DNA of 64,000 nucleotides from Brachyspira intermedia PWS/A (lineage in GTDB: Bacteria; Spirochaetota; Brachyspiria; Brachyspirales; Brachyspiraceae). How positions within the stretch are numbered: position 1 is the first letter of the stretch; each line of letters begins with the position of its first letter. The notes below the pieces were generated by a model. It was not told the origin of the DNA and did not search any database. It was given only the letters and a program-made list of their open reading frames with translations. Made by a program: the position numbers and the translations under genes. Of the stretch, positions 30,137 through 37,170 are shown piece after piece. The stretch is taken from assembly GCF_000223215.1 (NCBI RefSeq), contig NC_017243.1:620001-684000 (forward strand). The letters run 5' to 3'.

Positions 30137-30991
30137 ATGAAAAAATTTATATTTATAATCTTTACATTTTTATTATTTTTATCTTGCGGTAAAGGCGGAT
30201 CTTCCGAACAAAATGTTAATTTCTTAGCTACAACTTCAGGGGTATCTGCTCCGCCTCCTGCTCCTCAAGCTAGAATGGAAGAAGAAAGTACCGTATCAGA
30301 CTATGCAGATTCAAATGGTGCAGCCGTAGAAAGAAAATTAATAGTTTCAGTCGATATAAGAGTAAATTCAAAAGATGTAGAAAAAAGCTATAAATCCATA
30401 GAAGAGAAATTAAAAGAATATAATGGATATTTTGATAATGTTGAATCTTCTAAAAATAGATATTATCTTAATATAAGAATACCTAAAGAAAATCTTTATG
30501 GATTTATAGATTTCATAGAACAAAATGAAAAAGTTGAAAATAAAAATATAAATACTCAGGACGTTACAGAAACTTATTATGATACAGAAAATAGGATAAA
30601 AAATAGGGAAGTACTTTTAGAAAAATTAAGAAACTATTTAAGAGAAGCTAAAAATATTGATGAAATATTAAAAGTAGAAGATAGAATCAATAATTTAACT
30701 TATGAAATAGAAAGCATGAAAGGAAATTTAAAGAATCTTCAGTCATCAGTTGATTATTCAAGAGTAACTTTAAATATATCAAATCCTGAAGCAATAAAAA
30801 GTAATACAAATATATATAATAAATATTTGAATTTAATTTCATTCTTGAAAGAATTTTTCTCAGGTATATTATTCTTTTTGGTAGGTTTTACAGCTGTTGC
30901 CGTTCCTGTTGTGCTAATATTGGCATTATTCTACTATATATGCTTTGGAAAAATAGGATTAATAAAGAAATTATATAAAAAAATCAAGTAA
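30137..30991 (+). CDS. DUF4349 lipoprotein
   Basis: A 284-residue lipoprotein. The signal peptide ends with LFLSCGKGG (lipobox Cys at about residue 17). A proline-rich linker (SAPPPAPQARM) is followed by the DUF4349 domain: RKLIVSVDIRVNSKDVEKSY, coiled-coil helices at about 150-200 (RIKNREVLLEKLRNYLREAK, ILKVEDRINNLTYEIESMKG) and VDYSRVTLNIS. A C-terminal TM helix follows at about 240-268 with a basic tail. The family is of unknown role and is found in many bacterial envelopes. GGGGG lies 10 bases before ATG. Confidence 0.88.
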   Translation: MKKFIFIIFTFLLFLSCGKGGSSEQNVNFLATTSGVSAPPPAPQARMEEESTVSDYADSNGAAVERKLIVSVDIRVNSKDVEKSYKSIEEKLKEYNGYFDNVESSKNRYYLNIRIPKENLYGFIDFIEQNEKVENKNINTQDVTETYYDTENRIKNREVLLEKLRNYLREAKNIDEILKVEDRINNLTYEIESMKGNLKNLQSSVDYSRVTLNISNPEAIKSNTNIYNKYLNLISFLKEFFSGILFFLVGFTAVAVPVVLILALFYYICFGKIGLIKKLYKKIK

Positions 30992-31056
30992 ATTACATAT
31001 ACATACCCTTAGTATATAAAAAAATTCAATTTTTTTAATAAATTTATATTTTTTCG

Positions 31057-31084
31057 GGAACTTTTTATTTTTATCATCGTCTAA
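31057..31084 (+). promoter_or_regulatory. Sigma-E (ECF)-like promoter
   Basis: GGAACTT (31057-31063), 16 bases, then TCTAA (31080-31084), preceded by G. This is the layout of enterobacterial sigma-E promoters. It lies about 50 bases before the small secreted Gly-rich protein and the Spy/CpxP-like gene. Use by a Brachyspira ECF factor is inferred. Confidence 0.45.
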
Positions 31085-31135
31085 TAAGGCATAAGAAAAC
31101 AAAATGATAAAAAATAAAAAAACAGGAGAAAATAT

Positions 31136-31333
31136 ATGAGAAAAGGTATTATAATTTTTATTTCAGCATTAATAATGATTTTTGCTTCAGTGTCTTTATT
31201 TGGTCAGTACGGCAGGGGATACGGTGACGGCAGAGGTTATGGAAATGGAAGAAATAGAGGAAACTCTTGCGGTTATAATAACAATTATTACAACAGGGGC
31301 AATAATAACGGATGTTATTACTACTACAATTAA
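31136..31333 (+). CDS. Small secreted Gly/Tyr/Asn-rich protein
   Basis: A 65-residue protein. Residues 1-24 are a signal peptide (cleavage near LFG-Q) very like that of the next gene (IFASVSLFGQYGRGYG versus VLGSVSLFAQYGRGYG). The mature part is Gly/Arg/Tyr/Asn-rich (GRGYGDGRGYGNGRNRGNSC) and ends in a Tyr run (CYYYYN), with three Cys. It looks like a shortened copy of the next gene that has lost the helical domain. AGGAGA precedes ATG. The role is unknown, possibly envelope stress. Confidence 0.7.
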   Translation: MRKGIIIFISALIMIFASVSLFGQYGRGYGDGRGYGNGRNRGNSCGYNNNYYNRGNNNGCYYYYN

Positions 31334-31381
31334 TTAGCATAATAATTTAAAAAAATATATAAATTAAAAGGAGAAAACATT

Positions 31382-31900
31382 ATGAAAAACAAAATAAGTA
31401 AAAAAGCAGTAATATTAATTTCAATAGCAATTATGGTTTTAGGTTCAGTATCATTATTCGCTCAATATGGCAGAGGTTACGGAAGAGGATATGGATACGG
31501 TGATGGTTATGGAAGAGGATACGGTAGAGGTTATGGATATGGTGATGGCAGAGGATGCGGATATGGCAGAGGTTACGGAAGAGGCGGATGCGGATATGGC
31601 AGAGGCTATGGATACGGTAATGGTTATGGAAGAGGTTACGGATATTATGGTGCTGCACTTACTCAAGAGCAAATTGATCAAGTAAGAAGCATACAAGATA
31701 AATATTTCCCTCAAATGGATAGCCTAAGAATGGAAATATATAATCAAACACAAAAATTAGATGCTGAAATGAGAAAAGAAACTCCAGATCAAAATGCAGT
31801 TAATGCTGCAATAGATGCTAGAAGTAAAGCTTCAGCAGACTTACAAAAATTGAGAAGTCAGTGCTTTTTAGAAATAGACAAAGTATACCAAAATAAATAA
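31382..31900 (+). CDS. Spy/CpxP-like periplasmic protein with Gly/Tyr/Arg-rich repeat region
   Basis: A 172-residue protein. The signal peptide (residues 1-27) ends LFAQ. Residues about 29-92 are a low-complexity region of GRGYG and GYGDG units with three Cys. Residues about 93-170 form a two-helix domain starting with an LTXXQ-like motif (LTQEQIDQVRSIQDKYFPQM) and containing PDQNAVNAAIDARSKASADL. This matches the Spy/CpxP/zinc-resistance (metal-sensor) family of envelope-stress chaperones. AGGAGAAAAC lies before ATG. It is probably cotranscribed with the small paralogue upstream under a sigma-E-like promoter, and ends at a strong terminator. Confidence 0.82.
   Translation: MKNKISKKAVILISIAIMVLGSVSLFAQYGRGYGRGYGYGDGYGRGYGRGYGYGDGRGCGYGRGYGRGGCGYGRGYGYGNGYGRGYGYYGAALTQEQIDQVRSIQDKYFPQMDSLRMEIYNQTQKLDAEMRKETPDQNAVNAAIDARSKASADLQKLRSQCFLEIDKVYQNK
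31463..31657 (+). repeat. Degenerate GGN-TAY coding repeat
   Basis: Tandem GGA/GGT/GGC, TAT/TAC and AGA codons encode GRGYG/GYGDG units. The DNA repeats at about 6-, 21- and 36-base periods with third-base variation, so it evolved as protein repeats. All other frames are open across it. Confidence 0.75.
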
Positions 31901-31923
31901 TTTTTTAATCGCTCAACTTTATA

Positions 31924-31959
31924 CCCCGCATGATATTTATTATGCGGGGCTTATTTTTT
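31924..31959 (+). terminator. Rho-independent terminator
   Basis: CCCCGCAT (31924-31931) pairs with ATGCGGGG (31942-31949), loop of 10 bases, followed by CTTATTTTTT. It lies 24 bases after the Spy-like gene. Confidence 0.9.
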
Positions 31960-32020
31960 GATATTGCTTTATTGTATAATAGTTATATAATAATCATATA
32001 AAATAATTAGGAGGGTATAT

Positions 32021-32488
32021 ATGAAAATATTTTTAATATTTTTAGTTGCCGCAAGCTTAGCTTTTTCACAATATCGTTATTCTCCGACTCCTAGGGTTGG
32101 GAATGTAAAACCTTTTATCCCGTCAACAGCAAAGAATGCTATACCTGTTTATCCTTATAAAAATGATTTATCAACACCAAGATTCTCAAATCCGGGATAT
32201 ACTAAAACCTATTACAGGAATGGAAGATTTTACAAGTTCGGAAGCGGTTATATGAGCTATTGGGACAGACAGAAATTAAGAGATATAGACGGCAGATATT
32301 CTCCTAGATACAGAATGCTTGAAAATCAGATGAGAGTAAATAATTCTACTATTAAATCTCAAATGCATCAGAGAAATCCTAATAATAACGCTATAAATAG
32401 TGCTGTTAATGATAATTTTAGAATAGAAATGGAAATGCAGATGATTAGAACTTTAAGAGAGCTTGATATAAACAGAAATTTTAAATAA
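32021..32488 (+). CDS. Secreted protein, diverged Spy-like paralogue
   Basis: A 155-residue protein with a signal peptide (MKIFLIFLVAASLAFS, then QYRYSPTP). The middle is Tyr/Arg/Gly-rich (YYRNGRFYKFGSGYMSYWDR). The C-terminal ~65 residues align by eye with the helical domain of the previous gene: R-x-I-x-x-x-Y-x-P near 88-96, then NPNNNAINSAVNDN against TPDQNAVNAAIDAR, then LRELDI against LEIDK. It is therefore likely a third member of the same envelope-stress group. GGAGGG lies 9 bases before ATG. It has its own terminator. Confidence 0.75.
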   Translation: MKIFLIFLVAASLAFSQYRYSPTPRVGNVKPFIPSTAKNAIPVYPYKNDLSTPRFSNPGYTKTYYRNGRFYKFGSGYMSYWDRQKLRDIDGRYSPRYRMLENQMRVNNSTIKSQMHQRNPNNNAINSAVNDNFRIEMEMQMIRTLRELDINRNFK

Positions 32489-32510
32489 TTTAATCAGAAG
32501 TTTTTAAAAG

Positions 32511-32552
32511 GTGCATTGATTATTTCTTTTATATTTTCAATGCACATTTTTT
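32511..32552 (+). terminator. Rho-independent terminator
   Basis: GTGCATTGA (32511-32519) pairs with TCAATGCAC (32537-32545), followed by ATTTTTT. It directly abuts the left end of the MITE-like element. Confidence 0.85.
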
Positions 32553-32923
32553 ATATACTAAAAATTTTTAACTTTGTCAATTTTTTATTGTTCTTTTTCC
32601 CGCCGCATACGCTCTGCGGACTTCGTCAAAGAACCTTATATCCTCAATAAACTTGGATACGCTTCGCGAAAGTGCAAGTATAAAATTAGTACTAAATAAT
32701 ACTAAAATCGTCTTACATGTAAAATAATTTATTACATTTAAGTTCAAATATAGCCTTTCGCCGTAGGCGGGCTTCGTATGTGTCAATACTTAACAGTACT
32801 TCCTTCGGTCGCAAAAGAAGTGGGGTGTTACCCTACGGGTACGCTTCGCGGTGGGCAAAGCCCCAGATATAAAAACAAAAATATAAATTTATTTTTGACA
32901 AAATATAGTTGTTTAGGTATATA
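32552..32923. mobile_element. MITE-like element, copy 1 (372 bp)
   Basis: Non-coding element filling the convergent gap before 32924. Left end TATATACTAAAAATTTTT (32552-) ending in CTTTGTCAA (32572-32580). The right end at 32895-32923 is, in reverse complement, TATATACCTAAACAACTA followed by TATTTTGTCAA, so the ends are imperfect terminal inverted repeats of about 29 bases. The interior is GC-rich with mini-hairpins (CGC-TTC-GCG, CGCC-GTA-GGCG, ACCC-TAC-GGGT, GGGC-AAA-GCCC) and a conserved segment AAGTGCAAGTATAAAATTAG. No transposase is encoded. Confidence 0.7.
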
Positions 32924-33502
32924 TCAATAATAATCCCTATAATATTTTTTATAATCATCTTCTTGATTATTATCATCATCTTCTATATTTCTATAATTAT
33001 CATCAAAGAATTTAAACATGCTGTTTATAAATTTATTGCTTATATCTAAATCACCCAAATATATGTATAATGGATCTTCTGATACTATTCTTCCTTTGAA
33101 TTTCCTGAAATAATAAGTTTGAGGATCTTTCAAATATATAAATAAGTAGCTTCCTATTATATCCAAGTCTTTTATCTCTTTCCAAAGAACATAAATATAA
33201 CTTTTCACAAGTAAATTATTATAATATATTCCCTTATCATCTAATATAAAACTTGCTTTTTTAAAGATTACGCTTCTTATTAGAATGATAGAAAGTATAA
33301 TAACTCCAAACATAAAAAAAGATACTACAAATATAATAGCAGCTTTCATATCCTCATCAGGATTTTGTGTAAATAGTACATCTATCAAAAGTATGGCGAT
33401 AATTAATCCTATCATCATTACCGCGAAGAATCTTATATTATTTATATAAATTTTAATAGAAAATTTATTATCTGAATGTAATTTATTATTTTCATTATTC
33501 AT
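32924..33502 (-). CDS. Membrane protein with PH-like (STM3941-type) domain
   Basis: A 192-residue protein with two N-terminal TM helices (about residues 24-46 and 56-78), then a soluble domain of about 90 residues: ASFILDDKGIYYNNLLVKSY, YVLWKEIKDLDI and LFIYLKDP. This is the arrangement of STM3941/YdbT-like bacterial PH-domain proteins. The C-terminal tail is Asp/Asn/Tyr-rich. It is a clear paralogue of the next gene (33528-34049) and lies 25 bases downstream of it, so both are likely in one transcript. Its stop codon touches the end of the MITE-like element. Confidence 0.72.
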   Translation of the reverse strand: MNNENNKLHSDNKFSIKIYINNIRFFAVMMIGLIIAILLIDVLFTQNPDEDMKAAIIFVVSFFMFGVIILSIILIRSVIFKKASFILDDKGIYYNNLLVKSYIYVLWKEIKDLDIIGSYLFIYLKDPQTYYFRKFKGRIVSEDPLYIYLGDLDISNKFINSMFKFFDDNYRNIEDDDNNQEDDYKKYYRDYY

Positions 33503-33527
33503 AATTAAATATCTCCTTTATAATTTT

Positions 33528-34049
33528 TTATTTTTTATTTTCAAAGTAATGTGTTATGAGATATATTAAAGTATTTCTTTTCATATTTATTTCTGATATA
33601 TATATGACAATAGGTTCATCATTATTTTTTTTATTTTCTAATAAACTATTTTCTTCTTTCAAATAAATATATATAAATGTTTTTGAAAAAAGTATTTCTC
33701 TAATATCTGTCCATTTAATAAATATATTTTGATTTTTTAATAAAACATAATAAGCTATGCCGTTTTCATCTAATGTGATTATAGGTTTTCTAGATTTTAA
33801 CCATTGCATGATAAAAGTTAAAATACATATACTAAAAAATATTAATATAAAAATACTTATAATTTCTTCTTTAAACTCTTTTCTATTGATAAATATAAAT
33901 ATACCCATTAAAATAAAAATTAAAGATACGAATATGAGTATGGATAATTTTTTTTTATTGACATATATTTCAATTTCAGGGAAAGAGTCATCATCATTGA
34001 TTAGTGTTTCATTATTATTTAATTCTTTATTATTTAGTTCTTCATTCAT
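33528..34049 (-). CDS. Membrane protein with PH-like (STM3941-type) domain
   Basis: A 173-residue paralogue of the gene downstream. The N-terminus is Asn/Glu-rich and hydrophilic (residues 1-33). Two TM helices follow (about 34-53 and 63-83), then RKPIITLDENGIAYYVLL and FIKWTDIREILFSKTFIYIY, which match the PH-like pattern, and a C-terminal helix. Function is unknown; two PH-like paralogues side by side suggest a duplicated or heteromeric membrane protein. Confidence 0.72.
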   Translation of the reverse strand: MNEELNNKELNNNETLINDDDSFPEIEIYVNKKKLSILIFVSLIFILMGIFIFINRKEFKEEIISIFILIFFSICILTFIMQWLKSRKPIITLDENGIAYYVLLKNQNIFIKWTDIREILFSKTFIYIYLKEENSLLENKKNNDEPIVIYISEINMKRNTLIYLITHYFENKK

Positions 34050-34176
34050 AAAATAATACCGCCTATAATTGATTTATATATCAAATATTATAATAATTCA
34101 ATAGGCAATTATTATTTGTAATATGAATATTAAGATTAAAAATATAAAAAATTAATAAATTTTGATATTGTTTATA

Positions 34177-34353
34177 TTATATTGCTTTTACAATATCATC
34201 AATATTTCTTGTTCTTGAGCTTTTGCAATATGGACATTTCTGTTTATTAAGTTTTATTATAAGTAAATTTATAGTATGTTTTTTTCTTCTTACAGTGAAT
34301 CTTCTTTTGCATTTTTTGCATTGATAAAAATAAGGCGGTTCATCTAAACGCAT
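34177..34353 (-). CDS. Small zinc-ribbon-like protein
   Basis: A 58-residue reading frame, MRLDEPPYFYQCKKCKRRFT to IDDIVKAI. Two CxxC pairs (Cys12/Cys15 and Cys40/Cys43, CKKC and CPYC) suggest a zinc ribbon. Basic residues between them (RRFTVRRKKH) would suit nucleic-acid binding. AGGAT lies about 8 bases before ATG. It is too short for length-filtered gene calls, but codon use and the paired Cys support it being real. Function is unknown. Confidence 0.65.
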   Translation of the reverse strand: MRLDEPPYFYQCKKCKRRFTVRRKKHTINLLIIKLNKQKCPYCKSSRTRNIDDIVKAI

Positions 34354-34418
34354 GTAAAATATCCTATTTGTTAGTTATAAATTATATATGCAGTTTTATT
34401 ATCGTAAAACTTTAAATT

Positions 34419-35492
34419 TTATTGAGGGTTAATATTATGGTATAATACTAATAGTTTAACAACCCTTGAATAACTTTTTATTCCGTCATCTTGGCTATTT
34501 GCTTTAAGATATGTATCATTAACTTTTTGGCTTACTTTGGAAAGATTTCCCATATACTGCTGCCAAAACTCATAATATTTTTTTATTTCTTCTTTGGTAT
34601 CGCTATTTAAATTTGCCATCAAATGAGCATAATTTTCATCTCTTTTTAATTCACCCAAAACATATAAAAGTGCCTCAAAATTACCTGAATATCTTACAAA
34701 TGGATCTGTATGTTTAGAGCAGGCTACATATGATATAAAATTAGCCTCATCTTCATAAGCTATGCCTATTTGATGAGCCATTTCATGTCCTATTGTAAAA
34801 GGTATTGATATGCTTGGAATGAGTATATTTACATTTGCCTCAGAAGTAAAAGGAGAATATATTCCTGTTATTTGAAGATGTAAAAACAATTTTGATATCA
34901 TTATTGGCTTTGTTTTTGAATAATGCATATTTAAAAACTCAAAATCCTCAAATACTTTATTATATTCAGATTCTATCATTCTATTTAAAGCCTGATAATT
35001 GGTATTAACTTCTTTATACTTCATTTCATCTTTTATACTATTTATATTTTTTATAAGAGTATCAGCCAATAAATATATATCATCATTATTTATTTCTCTT
35101 GGCGGATAATTTTCTATTAAAGGTACTCTATGATAATTTAATCCCCATACTAAAAGAAATATTATATATATAACGATCATAGAGCAGGCTAGTATATATA
35201 AAAAATTTAATGCTGTTTTTGTTTTATCTGCTAATGATTTTATATCCGCATTGAAAAAAGATTTTTTAAAAGCTATTACAATAAAAATTATTACTGCTAT
35301 TATAAATAAAAAAAGCAGTATTTCACCCAATGAAAAATTAAAATTTGAAGATATGCGGTTTATAGTACCAGCAATATTTTTGTATATTAATCTAGAATAA
35401 TAATTTTCTACAAAGTTTTTAGAAAATGTTACTATTTTTAATATAATAACAACAAATATAAGAGATAGTATCAAAGTAATTTTTATTTTCAT
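34419..35492 (-). CDS. DUF3810 membrane metalloprotease-like protein
   Basis: A 357-residue protein. TM segments lie at about 5-22, 55-76 and 96-117, and the soluble domain follows. The zinc-protease motif HEMAH is at His236-Glu237-His240 (PFTIGHEMAHQIGIAYEDEA), with the third ligand probably Glu247 or Glu249 in the same stretch. This is the DUF3810 signature. The family's substrate is unknown. It is transcribed with or near the 267-residue protein upstream (49-base gap). Confidence 0.88.
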   Translation of the reverse strand: MKIKITLILSLIFVVIILKIVTFSKNFVENYYSRLIYKNIAGTINRISSNFNFSLGEILLFLFIIAVIIFIVIAFKKSFFNADIKSLADKTKTALNFLYILACSMIVIYIIFLLVWGLNYHRVPLIENYPPREINNDDIYLLADTLIKNINSIKDEMKYKEVNTNYQALNRMIESEYNKVFEDFEFLNMHYSKTKPIMISKLFLHLQITGIYSPFTSEANVNILIPSISIPFTIGHEMAHQIGIAYEDEANFISYVACSKHTDPFVRYSGNFEALLYVLGELKRDENYAHLMANLNSDTKEEIKKYYEFWQQYMGNLSKVSQKVNDTYLKANSQDDGIKSYSRVVKLLVLYHNINPQ

Positions 35493-35540
35493 AAGTATTA
35501 TTATTATACTAAAAAGTAAAAAATTGTAAAGGTATGTATA

Positions 35541-36344
35541 TTATTTCATTTTTTTGATATCAGCATCTAATTTCTTTTTCCAAAGATCATACATTTTCTT
35601 TTTCTCTTCGGATTCTTCATTTTCATTTAAATATACATGTATTCTTCTTAGAGATGCGATGATATTTAAAGCCATTTTCATATCATCTAATCTTTTATCT
35701 TGAAGTTCATATTTAGTTCTGTATTGTTCAGCGGCAGAAGCTAATAGTTTTTTTACTAACTCCATCATTTTTACTCTGAATTTATATCCTTCCAATTCAG
35801 GGCTTAATTCTTTAATATAAGTTTTGAAGTCTATCATATTTTTGCCTATAGTAGCAAATCTAGCTTCTATTTCTACAAAATTTTGAAGCCATTTAGAATT
35901 CTCACCGTAACAATATTTGAAATAGTCTATAACATATCCAAACGAGCAGATAAATTTATATTTCCACTCATCTGATAATTTACCTTTAAAATATTCATGT
36001 ATTTCTTCGTTTAAAGAGAGAGAATCATCTGTATGATTTCCGAATACTTCTTCTAAAAGCATAATTGCTTTGTTAATGTATCTTCTTCCATCATTAAGCT
36101 GATTATCAGAACGGACATCTATAAATTCTATGGCTATATAACAAGTAGTTGCAATGTAAGAAGATGCCTGAATGTATAGTACAGCCGCTTCTATTTTTTT
36201 AGCAGCTATTTCAAAACTATCTTCCAAAGTAAGCAAATCTTTTTCTACTTTTACTAGTTTTGATTCTATTCCTGCAAGTAAATTTTTATATTTATTTTGC
36301 ATCCTAGTGCAATCAGCTTTTGCAGCTTCACTTATTTTAGCCAT
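35541..36344 (-). CDS. Helical protein of unknown function
   Basis: A 267-residue, mostly alpha-helical cytoplasmic protein without signal or TM segments. Residues about 15-55 (KYKNLLAGIESKLVKVEKDL) look coiled-coil, and the C-terminus is Lys/Glu-rich (DLWKKKLDADIKKMK). I do not recognise a domain. It starts 38 bases after the degenerate kinase gene on the same strand and ends 48 bases before the DUF3810 gene, so an operon 37129 to 34419 is plausible. Confidence 0.65.
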   Translation of the reverse strand: MAKISEAAKADCTRMQNKYKNLLAGIESKLVKVEKDLLTLEDSFEIAAKKIEAAVLYIQASSYIATTCYIAIEFIDVRSDNQLNDGRRYINKAIMLLEEVFGNHTDDSLSLNEEIHEYFKGKLSDEWKYKFICSFGYVIDYFKYCYGENSKWLQNFVEIEARFATIGKNMIDFKTYIKELSPELEGYKFRVKMMELVKKLLASAAEQYRTKYELQDKRLDDMKMALNIIASLRRIHVYLNENEESEEKKKMYDLWKKKLDADIKKMK

Positions 36345-36382
36345 ATTTTCATCTCCACTAAATTATTATCGGAAAATGATTT

Positions 36383-37129
36383 TTAATTATTTAAATTAAC
36401 AGGTATGGAAACAAAAAAAGTTGTTATTTTAGACGGACTATTAACACTTTTTATAACCATACTTCCGCCATGTGCTTCTACTATTCTCTTAGAAATAGCA
36501 AGTCCTATACCAACCCCATGACTCTTTGTTGTAAAGAATGGAGTAAATACTTTTTCAGCTAATTCAGGTTCTATATATGAATTAGTATTTTCTACTATGA
36601 TGTCTATTATTGATTCTCTGTATGCATTATCATCAAATATGACGCTTTGAAGTACATTATTTGCATATACAGCAAAGTGTCCTATAACATTTTTTATTTC
36701 ATCAATTATAGAGTTATAGAATTCTATTTTATTTTCTCTATTTCTAAAAAGAACAACTCCAATAGGATTTGCATAGAAAAATATCGGAAGTACAAACATA
36801 GATGAATAATTTGAAAAAACTTCCATATTTGTATGATTGATATTTTCACCTACATAAACTTTTTGATCATATAATACATCTTTACAATGATTGGCAGATA
36901 TTGGAAAATCAACTTTACATACATAGTATCTGTCTATTCCATATACACCTCTAAGTATAAGATAATCCCCTTTAGGAAAATACACTTCTCCGCAATCAAA
37001 ACCGTAGTACTGACAAGTTTTTTCCAAGAATAAATCTACAACTCTATCTATTTCATTGGTGTTTTCAGCAAAAAGCAACCCCATAGATAAATCTGAAAAA
37101 AAACTGTCTATAGATTTTCTCTCTTCCAT
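36383..37129 (-). CDS. GAF-domain protein with a truncated histidine-kinase ATPase domain
   Basis: A 248-residue protein. Residues about 15-160 resemble a GAF sensor domain. The C-terminal ~85 residues match the last part of a HATPase_c domain: ELAEKVFTPFFTTKSHGVGI (F and G2 boxes) and ISKRIVEAHGGSMVIKS. There is no HisKA dimer domain, no phosphoacceptor His and no N box. The G1 box is degraded: IIVENTNSYIEP where D.G.GI is expected. It therefore cannot be a normal kinase. It may be a regulator or a decayed gene, although the frame is intact. It seems to lead an operon with the next two genes. Confidence 0.8.
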   Translation of the reverse strand: MEERKSIDSFFSDLSMGLLFAENTNEIDRVVDLFLEKTCQYYGFDCGEVYFPKGDYLILRGVYGIDRYYVCKVDFPISANHCKDVLYDQKVYVGENINHTNMEVFSNYSSMFVLPIFFYANPIGVVLFRNRENKIEFYNSIIDEIKNVIGHFAVYANNVLQSVIFDDNAYRESIIDIIVENTNSYIEPELAEKVFTPFFTTKSHGVGIGLAISKRIVEAHGGSMVIKSVNSPSKITTFFVSIPVNLNN

Positions 37130-37170
37130 AAAATAAACTTCCTATAATTTTATACCCAATACATTTTTCC

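Noticed and set aside
31463-31657. Possible CRISPR or tandem DNA repeat
   Set aside because: Units vary at third codon positions, there are no spacers, and the array lies within a coding frame.
31431-31714. Overlapping antisense and alternate frames across the Gly/Tyr repeat
   Set aside because: The repeat keeps all frames open; the plus-strand frame at 31382 has the signal peptide and known domain, so the others are shadows.
32577-32786. 69-codon minus-strand frame inside MITE-like copy 1
   Set aside because: It lies wholly in a repeated non-coding element, has no ribosome site or known motif and is not open in the other copies at the same place.
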